From an uncultured Roseburia sp. (GTDB lineage: Bacteria > Bacillota > Clostridia > Lachnospirales > Lachnospiraceae), in assembly GCA_900550935.1 (NCBI GenBank), contig URUD01000004.1:1-64000 (forward strand): a stretch of 64,000 nt of DNA. Direction: 5' to 3'. Shown here piece after piece: positions 52,549 to 61,227 of this stretch; the stretch's first letter is position 1, and each line of letters starts with the position of its first letter. The position numbers were made by a program, and so were the translations under genes. The notes below the pieces were generated by a model. The model was given only the letters and a program-made list of their open reading frames with translations. It made no database searches and was not told the origin of the DNA.

Positions 52549-53949
52549 TTAATTATTCTTGCTGTTTTTGTCCGTTGTATCTGCTTTCTTCGTTCCACTG
52601 CTCTTTTCCGTTGAAGTCGTTGTCTGTGCATCGGTGCTCTCCGTGCTCTTTGTGGTCGATGTTTCTATCTCTTCCTCATCCTGTGAAGTTCCATCTCCTG
52701 CACTGACCGGCACGGTAATAGTCGAAGTAACCTGATACAGACTGTCATCCACCTGGATCGTTACGATCGCGTTGTGCTCTCCATTTGTAATGCCGGAAGC
52801 ATCGATCGTTCCTTTGATATCCCCTGCGGAAAGCTTTTTCATCGCGCTCTGCGAACCTGCAATCTCCACACTCACGGTATCAACCAGAATTTTAATGTTC
52901 TGATTTTCCGCCTGATTCTCGATCGTGATATTTTCAACCGGGACTTCATAACTTACCTTTTCCATGCTCTCAACTTTTACTGTAACCTCGATCTTGGCAT
53001 CAGATGCCAATACTAAAGACACACCGCTCGGCAGGTAGGAACTGATATCAACTGTATTTTTAATATCGCTGGTCGCATCTGTCACATCCAGCACTTCTGC
53101 CGGTACCGTAACTTTGTTTACCGTATTTAAAACGGAGGTCTCGCCCTTGATGCGGACACTCTGTGGTGCATACTCGATTCCGGTTACCACATGGTCTTTT
53201 GCCACGGTTCCCGTTGTTTCAAACTCGATCGGCACATCCTTGGTATTTAAGATCTGTGCACTGATCGTTACCGTTGTCACACTCATCTTAAGCTTCGTCG
53301 GATCGATGACATTGTGGTCAACATCGTATAATACCGGTGCAACCGTATCCGTCACGTCAGAACTCATGCCATCTACGTTGATGGATGCTTCTACCGTATC
53401 AATCTGACTTGTCACTGAGGACGGACCCGAGATTTTGATCAGGTTGCTTGTCACGATCGATACTTCTCCAAGTGCACAACCATCTGCTACATTTCCGGTT
53501 GCCGTTGCAGTGATCCTCTTCTGCACGGTTCCCCTGTCTTCCATTGCCACTTCGATATAAAGCTGTTTAGAAGAGATTGTTACCTGATTGCTGCTGAATT
53601 TGCTGCAGGAAACGGTGACTGGAACACGGTAGATGCCATTGTCATCCACATATTCGATTTTTTCCATGTCTGCTACTGCGGTAAAATCTGCATTCGTCAG
53701 TTTTTCCTGATACGTTCTCTTGGCAGAAACGTTGAATGTTACGGTGTTATTGCCATCTAACAGTTCAAAATACTTGCCATTTGAAGTAATATAATCCTCA
53801 TTTTCTGTTTTTACGCTTGCTGTATAAGGTACAGTACGGATTGGCTCATCGACGTTGATGACCACGACCCATAAGATAAATGCAAATACAGCAGCTAATA
53901 ATTTGAGGCCAAAATTATTGAATATCCTGCTTCCGAGTTTCTTTAACAT
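52549..53949 (-). CDS. cdaR: CdaR-like regulator of the diadenylate cyclase (YbbR domains)
   Basis: A 466-residue protein with an N-terminal membrane segment (LLAAVFAFILWVVVINV, about 17-33) and then an extracytoplasmic chain of about four YbbR repeats (roughly 45-415). Repeats show the strand pattern with VPVTV, VPIEFE, VPAEV and VPVENI openings. A Ser/Thr/Asp/Lys-rich tail follows (418-466), which is unusual and may be a flexible wall-facing region. CdaR proteins bind and modulate CdaA. GAGGAGG is seven bases before ATG 53949, and the gene overlaps cdaA by 35 bases. Confidence 0.92.
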   Translation of the reverse strand: MLKKLGSRIFNNFGLKLLAAVFAFILWVVVINVDEPIRTVPYTASVKTENEDYITSNGKYFELLDGNNTVTFNVSAKRTYQEKLTNADFTAVADMEKIEYVDDNGIYRVPVTVSCSKFSSNQVTISSKQLYIEVAMEDRGTVQKRITATATGNVADGCALGEVSIVTSNLIKISGPSSVTSQIDTVEASINVDGMSSDVTDTVAPVLYDVDHNVIDPTKLKMSVTTVTISAQILNTKDVPIEFETTGTVAKDHVVTGIEYAPQSVRIKGETSVLNTVNKVTVPAEVLDVTDATSDIKNTVDISSYLPSGVSLVLASDAKIEVTVKVESMEKVSYEVPVENITIENQAENQNIKILVDTVSVEIAGSQSAMKKLSAGDIKGTIDASGITNGEHNAIVTIQVDDSLYQVTSTITVPVSAGDGTSQDEEEIETSTTKSTESTDAQTTTSTEKSSGTKKADTTDKNSKNN

Positions 53950-54820
53950 CTTTCAGCCTCCTCTTCCATGATTCTATTTTGGATACTTTCTTTTCACGCT
54001 TCTGGATATACATGAGCTTGTTGCGTAAAAAGTCAGCATCTACATTGCGGTAAAGTTCTCCTCCGATCGCGATGGAAACCTTACCGGTCTCCTCGGATAC
54101 AACGATCGTGAGTGAATCGGACACTTCACTGATGCCGACCGCAGCACGATGTCTGGTTCCAAGATCCTTGCTGATGCTTAAAGAATCCGTCAGAGGCAGA
54201 TAACAGGTAGCCGATACCACACGATCCCCTCTCACGATCACTGCACCATCATGAAGTGGTGTATTCTTTTCAAAAATATTGATCAGCAACTGGCTTGTTA
54301 ATATACCATCGACTGCAATTCCAGTTCTCTCGTACTCGGCCAGAACGATTTCGTCCTCCACTACGATCAAGGCACCCGTCTTCACTTTTCCCATCTCATA
54401 ACATGCCTTTACCAGCTCATTGATGGTTCTATCCGAAAATTTTGCTGTCTCATTTTTAGAAAATCCAATTGAAAAAAACGATGCAATAAAATTCTTTCTT
54501 CCAAGTCCTTCTAATGCCTTTCTCATCTCCGGCTGGAAAATGATCACAAGCGCGATCACTGCCACACTTAAGGTATTTTTCGCGATCCATATGATGGTGT
54601 TCATCTGGAAGACCGCTGCGATCCCAACAAAGATCAGGATCACTAAAAGTCCCTTTAACAGCACCCACGCTCTGGTGTTCTTGATCCACACCAGCATATA
54701 ATAAAACAGAAATGCTATGATACAAATTTCCACAACATCTGTTAATGTCATTTTAGGTAAATTCATATACATGGACGCCTTTTCCCAAAAGGCATCCAAC
54801 ACCGCTATTATGCTCCGCAC
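53915..54820 (-). CDS. cdaA: Diadenylate cyclase CdaA (c-di-AMP synthase)
   Basis: A 301-residue membrane enzyme that makes cyclic di-AMP from two ATP. Three N-terminal membrane segments (about 30-100) precede the DAC domain, with the catalytic LHDGAVIV near 190 and GTRHRAAVGISE near 220. These DGA and RHR motifs are diagnostic. The start is given as GTG 54820 with GGGA nine bases upstream. ATG at 54772 with AAAAGG five bases before it is a good alternative, which would remove 16 residues. The gene begins 16 bases after a conserved membrane protein gene. Confidence 0.96.
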   Translation of the reverse strand: MRSIIAVLDAFWEKASMYMNLPKMTLTDVVEICIIAFLFYYMLVWIKNTRAWVLLKGLLVILIFVGIAAVFQMNTIIWIAKNTLSVAVIALVIIFQPEMRKALEGLGRKNFIASFFSIGFSKNETAKFSDRTINELVKACYEMGKVKTGALIVVEDEIVLAEYERTGIAVDGILTSQLLINIFEKNTPLHDGAVIVRGDRVVSATCYLPLTDSLSISKDLGTRHRAAVGISEVSDSLTIVVSEETGKVSIAIGGELYRNVDADFLRNKLMYIQKREKKVSKIESWKRRLKDVKETRKQDIQ

Positions 54821-54836
54821 GCTTTCACTTCCCTAT

Positions 54837-55838
54837 CTAATCTAATAATTCCTCATCAATGTCCATCTCTTCTGCAAATCTTTTTTTCGTCAGACGTTCT
54901 TCTTTTTCTTTTCCGCTGAACTTGGTCACTTTTTTGTCCGTTCCGGATACCATTGCCTTTGGAATGGCTTTTACATAGTAATAATACTCATCATCCTCAA
55001 ACTGTAACCGTTCCGTTCTCGAATAGTCCAGCGAGAAGAAGAAAAACTGTATCACGAAGGAAACCACCGCAGCGATCACACAACCGATCAGTACACCTAT
55101 GGTCTTTCCCGAAATACCAAGCAGCATATAACCTGCGATCAGTCCAATGCCCTCGAATAAAATACCTGTAATACTTGCGATCATCCACGCATTTTCAATA
55201 GAAAGACGACGGATGATATTTACGATCACAAACGTTGCAACCATAATTCCAAGTACCAGATACATCTCACGGTTCCCGATCAACTGGTTTAATACAATTA
55301 CAATTTTAGAAGCTGCATTTTCGGTCTCCTCTGCTGTATCGCTGAGTGCCGTTGCGTTCAATTTCACGCCATCGATAAAAAAGTACACGATCGTACCGCA
55401 GATCAAAGAAAAAATGGAATAAACTTCTCTCAACAGTCCCATGGCAACCGGCATCACATACGGGATCTGAAGCCGGAAACAGATCGGTGTCAAAATGACA
55501 TTATACTGACGTTTCGGTGAAAATCTGAAATATACAAAATATACGACCACAAATAGAAGAAATGTGACCAGACACACTTCCAAAGACAGTGCATACATAT
55601 CCAGTAAGATCACAACTGCTGCCAGCACCGCCGTAGCTGATACCGAAAGTACCGAGCAGACCAGTGCCAAAATCAATGCCACCGGCATGCTGCTGATCTT
55701 ATCCATATAGCCTATATTCTGATTAATGAGTAGAAATACAAGAAATGCGATCACAAATTTTACAACAGGAACAATGTAAATCTCGTTTTTGCTGTAAAAT
55801 TGCATGATTTTTTCTTTCCATTCCAATAATGTAGTCAT
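54837..55838 (-). CDS. Conserved multi-spanning membrane protein next to cdaA
   Basis: A 333-residue protein with about seven to eight hydrophobic segments (25-280) and a charged cytoplasmic tail that ends EEMDIDEELLD and contains FEDDEYYYYVKAIPKA. I do not recognise a family with a known function. It is the gene directly before cdaA in the operon that starts at the promoter at 56339-56366. GGGAGG is five bases before ATG 55838. The position suggests a link with c-di-AMP or envelope stress, by context only. Confidence 0.7.
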   Translation of the reverse strand: MTTLLEWKEKIMQFYSKNEIYIVPVVKFVIAFLVFLLINQNIGYMDKISSMPVALILALVCSVLSVSATAVLAAVVILLDMYALSLEVCLVTFLLFVVVYFVYFRFSPKRQYNVILTPICFRLQIPYVMPVAMGLLREVYSIFSLICGTIVYFFIDGVKLNATALSDTAEETENAASKIVIVLNQLIGNREMYLVLGIMVATFVIVNIIRRLSIENAWMIASITGILFEGIGLIAGYMLLGISGKTIGVLIGCVIAAVVSFVIQFFFFSLDYSRTERLQFEDDEYYYYVKAIPKAMVSGTDKKVTKFSGKEKEERLTKKRFAEEMDIDEELLD

Positions 55839-55850
55839 ATTTTCCTCCCG

Positions 55851-56279
55851 CTATGCTTCCCAGTCTTTGTTATTGTTTATTTTCAGTCGTTCCTCACGCT
55901 CATACATTGCATTGACCTTTTTCAGACCATTATAGTATTTCTTGACCTTTCTCCGTCCCTCCGTATATTTCAGGTTGTAGACAAGGTAGGTTGCAAGCAG
56001 ATAGATCACGATAAATACGCCATATAAGATCCCAACTACGAGCAGGATATCCATAAAATCCATATTGTTCATTCTGCTTAATAGACTATCCATGGAATAC
56101 AATGCCCACAGTGCAAACAGTACACCAAACGCGATCGTTCCCACAATAAAACTTTTTAGCAACTGCAGGGAAACGTAATCTCTCCTCGCATACTGCATCA
56201 TGGGTCGGCTCGCTTTACGGTCATTGGTATCAAACTCTGCCATTTTTATCATATAGTGCAAACGTTCTTCATTTACCAT
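55851..56279 (-). CDS. Small membrane protein, first gene of the cda operon
   Basis: A 142-residue protein with a charged N-terminus (1-38), two hydrophobic segments (about 41-65 and 76-100) and a basic, helical cytoplasmic tail (RRKVKKYYNGLKKVNAMYER). No known family was recognised. AAGGA lies 11 bases before ATG 56279. It is the promoter-proximal gene of the operon leading to cdaA, cdaR, glmM and ptsH. The next gene starts 12 bases after its stop. Confidence 0.65.
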   Translation of the reverse strand: MVNEERLHYMIKMAEFDTNDRKASRPMMQYARRDYVSLQLLKSFIVGTIAFGVLFALWALYSMDSLLSRMNNMDFMDILLVVGILYGVFIVIYLLATYLVYNLKYTEGRRKVKKYYNGLKKVNAMYEREERLKINNNKDWEA

Positions 56280-56338
56280 GCAATCTGTAATCCTTTCTTA
56301 AAACTGCACTTTTCACGCAATTATACATACTTATTTTT

Positions 56339-56366
56339 ATTATAGCACAGGAGCTATCATTTTCAA
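56339..56366 (-). promoter_or_regulatory. Promoter of the cdaA-cdaR-glmM-ptsH operon
   Basis: On the minus strand TTGAAA (56366-56361) is followed by a 16-base spacer and a perfect TATAAT (56344-56339), with TGC directly before it as an extended -10. It lies just downstream of the yvyF terminator and gives a leader of about 55 bases. Confidence 0.8.
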
Positions 56367-56368
56367 AG

Positions 56369-56404
56369 AAAAAAAGCAGAGCAACTTCTACAGGCCCTGC
56401 TTTT
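56369..56404 (-). terminator. Intrinsic terminator after yvyF
   Basis: An 11-base stem, AAAAGCAGGGC (minus strand) pairing with GCTCTGCTTTT across an 11-base loop, is followed by a T-run. It ends the recD2-comFC-yvyF direction 10 bases after the yvyF stop. Confidence 0.88.
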
Positions 56405-56414
56405 GATTCTGATT

Positions 56415-56813
56415 TTATAAGAAACGCATTTTGTTTCCATCGCGTTCTCTTTTCTTGATTTCCGGCTCCTTTGGCTTATCAAGCGCACTGGAAAGCGTAT
56501 TTTGCATCGTGACTTTACATTTATCACAGAAACGTCCACTGCAGATTGGTGTACCACAGTGCTCACATAAAATACCATCTGCTGACGGCTGGGAAAGTGC
56601 CAGACGTTCTTCACGAATCCACTGTTTGATCTGTTTCACGGAAACATCCATTGCCTCAGCTACCTGATTGACAGAAGAATTCGGGTTCTCATCCAAATAC
56701 TGTTTTACCTGCTGGAACTTCTCCTCCAGCTTACGCTGGCAGTTCGGGCACATAACCGGGCCACTCATATAGTTGAACAAACGTCCACAGCTTTTACAAT
56801 TCTTTACGTCCAT
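56415..56813 (-). CDS. yvyF: Flagellar-region zinc-ribbon/HTH protein (YvyF type)
   Basis: A 132-residue protein with an N-terminal zinc ribbon (CKSC at 6-9, CPNC at 22-25), a helix-turn-helix-like middle (VNQVAEAMDVSVKQIKQWI, about 48-66) and a second Cys set (CEHC, CSGRFCDKC, about 83-98). This matches the TIGR03826-type protein found next to comF and flagellar genes in Bacillus and Clostridia. In B. subtilis yvyF lies between comFC and flgM. Its role is not well defined, possibly regulatory. AGGAGG is ten bases before ATG 56813. A terminator follows. Confidence 0.85.
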   Translation of the reverse strand: MDVKNCKSCGRLFNYMSGPVMCPNCQRKLEEKFQQVKQYLDENPNSSVNQVAEAMDVSVKQIKQWIREERLALSQPSADGILCEHCGTPICSGRFCDKCKVTMQNTLSSALDKPKEPEIKKRERDGNKMRFL

Positions 56814-56837
56814 AAGATTACTTCCTCCTGCGCTTCG

Positions 56838-57551
56838 TCAGCATCCTTCTCCGATACTAATACAAATATAATATATTTCTTCCACCCCTGCCGCAAGCAT
56901 TACTTCTGTTACCGCATCCATGGTGCTTCCTGTTGTATAAATATCATCTACTAACATTATTTTCTTATATTTTACTATATCCGAGGAGAATTGGAAAGCA
57001 TTTTTTAGATTCTGTACTCTTTCCGTCCCACTTAATTCCTTCTGTGGGATAGTATTACGTATCCGCTTCACCAGTTTTGTGTCCACTTTTATCCCAATTT
57101 CTGCTCCAAGTGCCCTTGCAAATACTTCGGCCTGATTATATCCGCGCAAACGCTTTTTCCAGAAATACATCGGGATAGGAGCGATTGCTTCGATCCCTTT
57201 TGCCTTGATCCAGTCTTTATATCGCTCTGCCGCTGCCCCGGCATAAAATGTGGCATATTCTCTTTTGTTGCTGTACTTGAACCGGTACAGAGATCCCTTG
57301 ATCGCGCCCTCGTACACAAAGACAGCCTTCCCCTGTTGATAGGGGTGACGTTTTTTCACACAGTCACTGCAGTACTCTCTCCGCTCATCTGATAACGGCT
57401 TTCCACACTTACTGCATACTGCCCCTTCTATCACCTTGATCCTGGTTTTACATTCCTGACAGATCATATCTCCCGGAAACAATATCCCGTCACAGACCGG
57501 ACACCTCGCTGGAAACATAAGCTGCCAGAAATCCCCCATTTTTAGTTGCAT
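56838..57551 (-). CDS. comFC: ComF family phosphoribosyltransferase-like protein
   Basis: A 237-residue protein. An N-terminal double zinc ribbon (CPVC at 18-21, CQEC, CSKCGKPL, CSDC) is followed by a type I phosphoribosyltransferase fold with IAPIPMYFWKKRLRGYNQAE and the PRPP loop MLVDDIYTTGST near residue 205. ComFC is needed for DNA uptake in naturally competent species and is found more widely. The ribosome site AAAGG precedes ATG 57551. The order recD2-comFC-yvyF and the absence of comFA here are notable. A terminator lies upstream, so a promoter should be in the 57555-57575 stretch or readthrough occurs. Confidence 0.92.
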   Translation of the reverse strand: MQLKMGDFWQLMFPARCPVCDGILFPGDMICQECKTRIKVIEGAVCSKCGKPLSDERREYCSDCVKKRHPYQQGKAVFVYEGAIKGSLYRFKYSNKREYATFYAGAAAERYKDWIKAKGIEAIAPIPMYFWKKRLRGYNQAEVFARALGAEIGIKVDTKLVKRIRNTIPQKELSGTERVQNLKNAFQFSSDIVKYKKIMLVDDIYTTGSTMDAVTEVMLAAGVEEIYYICISIGEGC

Positions 57552-57575
57552 AAAAACCTTTCCAAATCTCTCCCT

Positions 57576-57608
57576 AAAAAAAGAATACCATCTTTACCGA
57601 TGGTATTC
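57576..57608 (-). terminator. Intrinsic terminator after recD2
   Basis: GAATACCATC (minus strand, 57608-57599) pairs perfectly with GATGGTATTC (57592-57583) around a six-base loop and is followed by seven T. It lies 36 bases after the recD2 stop. Confidence 0.92.
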
Positions 57609-57644
57609 TATAAAGGTTTTCTTAATTTTTTTATAATATTACGG

Positions 57645-59855
57645 TTACTCTTTCAAGCGTTCACACAGACCGCTGTACCGTTTCTGCTGTGAGGTGTTCT
57701 GTACCATCTGGTAAAACGTCTGTTCATTTCCGACCAGCGTCACGCACTTGCGCGCCCTTGTGACCGCCGTATAGATCAGGTTCCGGTTCATCAGCATTGC
57801 CGGCCCGCTCAAAAGAGGGATCACGACTGCCGGATACTCACTTCCCTGCGACTTATGTATCGTGATCGCATACGCAAGTTCCAGTTCATCCAGCAATTTA
57901 TAAGGATATTCGACCATCCTGCCCTCATCAAACTCAATCGTCATCAGCTCTGCAAAATCATTGATCTGCCGGATGATTCCCATATCTCCGTTAAAGACAC
58001 CCAGTCCTTTTTCGATTGACAGACCATATGGACTCCTTATCTCCCACTCAAGCTGGTAATTGTTTTTCGTCTGCATGACCTTATCGCCCTCGCGGAATAT
58101 CGTCGTGCCATATTCTTTTTCCGCTTTGCTGCTTAATGGTGGATTCATGTATTGCTGCAGGATCGTGTTCAACCGCTCGACTCCAAGCAGTCCCTTTCGC
58201 ATCGGGGTCAGCACCTGAATATCATATGGTGTGGCATCCACAAATTTCGGCAGTTTCTGTTTGATGAGCTGTAACACAACATTGATGATAACATCTGCAT
58301 CGTATCGTTTTAAGAAGAAGAAATCCATACTCTTATTGTCTAACACAACTTCTTCTCCATGATTGATCTTATGTGCATTCACAATAATGTCACTGGTTGA
58401 TGCCTGTCTAAAGATCTTGGTCAGCATGACAACATTACAGACACCGGATCTTATGATATCACGCAGTACACTTCCCGGCCCTACGCTTGGAAGCTGGTTG
58501 ACATCTCCCACTAAGATCAGGCGCGTTCCAACCGCGATCGCTTTTAACAGAGAATACATCAGGCTGATATCCACCATCGACATCTCGTCAATGATGATGA
58601 CATCCGTTTCCAGCGGGTTCTGTTCGTTTCGTTCAAAGCCCCCACTGCCTTCTGCACCGCCGTTTAATTCCAGCATCCGGTGTACGGTTCTCGCCTCAAA
58701 TCCGGTCGTCTCACTCATCCGCTTTGCCGCACGCCCGGTCGGTGCCGCAAGAAAAATATCGAACCCTTCCAGTTCAAAATACTTAATGATCGTGTTGATC
58801 GTCGTCGTCTTTCCGGTTCCGGGTCCTCCGGTAATGATCAGAAGGCCGTTTCTCACTGCCTCTTTGACTGCCGTCACCTGATGTTCATCCAGTTCCATCC
58901 CGGTCTGTTTCTCGATCTTACGGAGTCTCTGCTCGATTTCCACCTCCGGCACATCATAGGTCACATTGAGTTCCTTTAGCATCGCCGCCGTATTTGCCTC
59001 CATATAATAGAAGGTCGACGCATAGATTTGTGTTTCCGCTCCATCCTCTCTGCTGCCCTGCTTCAATACGATCTTACGCTCGATTGCCAGATCCATGTAT
59101 TGTTTCTCAACCTGGTCAGCATCCACTTCCAGCAGTCTCGCTGCCCGTCTGGTCAGTTCTTCCTCCGGCAGGTAGGTATGTCCCTCTCCCGATGCCTGGA
59201 GCAGGGTATATAAGATACCGCTCTTTACACGAAAATCCGAATCCATGCGGATGCCGACCCTTGCCGCAATCTCGTCTGCTGTCCGGAATCCCACACCCTC
59301 GATATCATCTGCCAGCCGGTACGGGTTCTGCCGGATGATCTCATAAATTTCCTGTCCGTATGCCTGATAAACTTTGACAGCAAGATTCATCGTGATGCCA
59401 TACTGCTGTAAAAAGATCATTGCCTGGCGTAGATCTCTTTTTTCATTGACCTGATTGGCGATCTCCATCGCTTTTCTCTGACTGATCCCCTTGATCTCGG
59501 CAAGCCGCTCCGGCTCTTCCTCGATAATGCGAAAGGTGTCATCTTTAAACCTACGCACGATCCTTGCCGCAAGCGCAAGCCCGATCCCTTTGATCGCACC
59601 GGAACCAAGATAACGTTCAATCGCCTCTTCGTCCTCGGGTGCTTTTTCCTCAAAGCTGTCCACCTTAAACTGTCTGCCATAGGTCGGATGTTCCGTATAT
59701 TCCCCGGTTGCCTCGATGTTCTCCCCTTCCGCGATCGCCGAAAACGTACCCACGCAGGTGATCTCCTCCTCGCTGCTCACAAGGTTCAATACGGTATATC
59801 CATTGTCTGCATTCCTATATATAATATGTTCTACATATCCTGTTAACTGTTCCAA
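57645..59855 (-). CDS. recD2: RecD2-type ATP-dependent DNA helicase
   Basis: A 736-residue superfamily 1B helicase, the normal RecD2 length. The N-terminal OB-like region (1-70) and helix-hairpin-helix repeats (about 85-200, with IKGIG, IKGIS and IEGVG) precede the motor. Motor motifs are GGPGTGKTTTINTI (motif I, near 345), VIIDEMSMVD (II), LVGDVNQLPSVGPG (III), GDKVMQTKNNY and ITIHKSQGSEYPAVV (V-like), and YTAVTRARK (VI). It acts 5' to 3' in DNA repair and is not part of a RecBCD complex. The start is TTG 59855 and no in-frame ATG lies upstream. The ribosome site is weak. A poor TTGACG-like promoter may lie at 59877-59904. Confidence 0.95.
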   Translation of the reverse strand: MEQLTGYVEHIIYRNADNGYTVLNLVSSEEEITCVGTFSAIAEGENIEATGEYTEHPTYGRQFKVDSFEEKAPEDEEAIERYLGSGAIKGIGLALAARIVRRFKDDTFRIIEEEPERLAEIKGISQRKAMEIANQVNEKRDLRQAMIFLQQYGITMNLAVKVYQAYGQEIYEIIRQNPYRLADDIEGVGFRTADEIAARVGIRMDSDFRVKSGILYTLLQASGEGHTYLPEEELTRRAARLLEVDADQVEKQYMDLAIERKIVLKQGSREDGAETQIYASTFYYMEANTAAMLKELNVTYDVPEVEIEQRLRKIEKQTGMELDEHQVTAVKEAVRNGLLIITGGPGTGKTTTINTIIKYFELEGFDIFLAAPTGRAAKRMSETTGFEARTVHRMLELNGGAEGSGGFERNEQNPLETDVIIIDEMSMVDISLMYSLLKAIAVGTRLILVGDVNQLPSVGPGSVLRDIIRSGVCNVVMLTKIFRQASTSDIIVNAHKINHGEEVVLDNKSMDFFFLKRYDADVIINVVLQLIKQKLPKFVDATPYDIQVLTPMRKGLLGVERLNTILQQYMNPPLSSKAEKEYGTTIFREGDKVMQTKNNYQLEWEIRSPYGLSIEKGLGVFNGDMGIIRQINDFAELMTIEFDEGRMVEYPYKLLDELELAYAITIHKSQGSEYPAVVIPLLSGPAMLMNRNLIYTAVTRARKCVTLVGNEQTFYQMVQNTSQQKRYSGLCERLKE

Positions 59856-59941
59856 AGTATGTTTCCATCCTAGCCATAGTTATTTCACTCGCGGTGCTCG
59901 TCAAATTTCATGCACGCACTCCATTTTTCCGCTTCTCACGC

Positions 59942-59970
59942 AAAAAACTGGCAGTCAAAAACTGCCAGTT
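59942..59970 (-). terminator. Intrinsic terminator after the flagellar gene group
   Basis: AACTGGCAGT (minus strand, 59970-59961) pairs perfectly with ACTGCCAGTT (59955-59946) around five bases and runs into TTTT. It starts five bases after the stop of the rod-binding protein gene. Confidence 0.92.
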
Positions 59971-59974
59971 CATC

Positions 59975-60331
59975 TTACTCGATATTATAGTTTCGTTTCA
60001 TCTGCTCAAACAGCTGCTGTGTGAAGTTGGTTCCAACTTCGTCCACAACTTCATCTGCCACCAGCTCAATCACACTGTCCATGTGATAATCTTTCAGGGT
60101 GGAAATGGAACTGTCCTCGTTATCATCCTCTGATAACATACTGTCCTTTACTTCCTTTAAAAGCTCTTCCACAAAATATGACTCAAAGTCTTTACATACC
60201 TGGAGCAACTCTTCCTCCGAAGAATCGGAAGAAATATTACTTAAAGAACTCTGCAGGGAAGACGCATTATTTGCAGCTGCTGCATTTTTACTTGTGTCAA
60301 CCAAAGATGACATTGCATCCAATGAAATCAT
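59975..60331 (-). CDS. FlgJ-type rod-binding protein (N-terminal domain only)
   Basis: A 118-residue protein with the rod-binding motif CKDFESYFVEELLKEVKDSM near 46-65, as in the N-terminal domain of FlgJ, after a Ser/Asn-rich leader. The muramidase domain of proteobacterial FlgJ is absent, which is usual for Clostridia. It probably caps or guides assembly of the flagellar rod. GGAGAG is six bases before ATG 60331. It is the last gene of the mbl-flhO-flhP group and is followed by a terminator. Confidence 0.85.
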   Translation of the reverse strand: MISLDAMSSLVDTSKNAAAANNASSLQSSLSNISSDSSEEELLQVCKDFESYFVEELLKEVKDSMLSEDDNEDSSISTLKDYHMDSVIELVADEVVDEVGTNFTQQLFEQMKRNYNIE

Positions 60332-60396
60332 TCGCCACTCTCCGTTTCTATCTGCATAGTTTCTGAAACTGTGTTGTCAGAACTATGTTTCTAAAA

Positions 60397-61212
60397 CTAT
60401 CTTCTTAAGTTATTTGCCTGCTCTAACATCTCGTCTGATGCTGTGATCGCTTTGGAGTTCAACTGGTAAGCACGCTGTGCTACAATCAGGTTTACCATCT
60501 CGTCTGCTACCTGAACGTTGGAACCTTCCAGATAATTCTGGTAGATTTTGCTTCTTGTCACGTTGTTGTTCGTCGCCTCATTCAAAGGTGCACCAGAAGC
60601 CGGTGTCTCTGCCAGAAGATTCTGACCTTCTTTTTCCAGACCTGCCGGGTTGTTGAACTGGTAAATACCAAAGCTGCGATTCATGTCCACATAAGTACCC
60701 TTTGCTGTTGTATATCCAAAAGAACCATCACTGGATACGATAACCTGTCCGGAGCTGACACCTGCCGGAAGTGTGATTTCATTTCCGTTGGTATCTAATA
60801 CTGGATAACCATCGGTTGTAGTCAAACGGACTGCATTTCCATTGACTGCCCAGGTAAAGTTACCGGCTCTGGTATAGTAGGTTTCTCCATCAGCTCCACG
60901 CACTGCAAAGAATCCATCTCCACTGATCGCAAAGTCTGTGGAATTTTCACTGGCGATCATAGAACCCTGTGTATAGATGGATGTATTTGCCGCCACTCTG
61001 GTTCCAAGTCCTACCTGTGCGGAGATTGGTTTTTCCTCTCCGTTTGCGGAAGTGGTTCTCGTCTGAATGGTTTGATATAACAAAGATTTAAACTCTGTTT
61101 TCTGCTCTTTGTATCCTACGGTGTTTACGTTGGATAAGTTGTTTGATATGTTATCTACATTGCTCTGCTGCGCGATCATTCCGGTTGCAGCAGTGTATAA
61201 TGCTCTCATCAT
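60397..61212 (-). CDS. flhP: Flagellar basal-body rod protein (FlgG/FlhP type)
   Basis: A 271-residue axial protein. The N-terminus MRALYTAATGMIAQQSNVD and NISNNLSNVNTVGYK are the rod/hook family signature, with DFAISGDGFFAV in the middle and the C-terminal heptad region EMVNLIVAQRAYQLNSKAI. It forms the distal rod outside the cell membrane. By position after mbl and flhO it corresponds to B. subtilis FlhP, an FlgG-like protein. GGAGG is nine bases before ATG 61212. Confidence 0.94.
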   Translation of the reverse strand: MMRALYTAATGMIAQQSNVDNISNNLSNVNTVGYKEQKTEFKSLLYQTIQTRTTSANGEEKPISAQVGLGTRVAANTSIYTQGSMIASENSTDFAISGDGFFAVRGADGETYYTRAGNFTWAVNGNAVRLTTTDGYPVLDTNGNEITLPAGVSSGQVIVSSDGSFGYTTAKGTYVDMNRSFGIYQFNNPAGLEKEGQNLLAETPASGAPLNEATNNNVTRSKIYQNYLEGSNVQVADEMVNLIVAQRAYQLNSKAITASDEMLEQANNLRR

Positions 61213-61227
61213 AGTTTTATACCTCCA

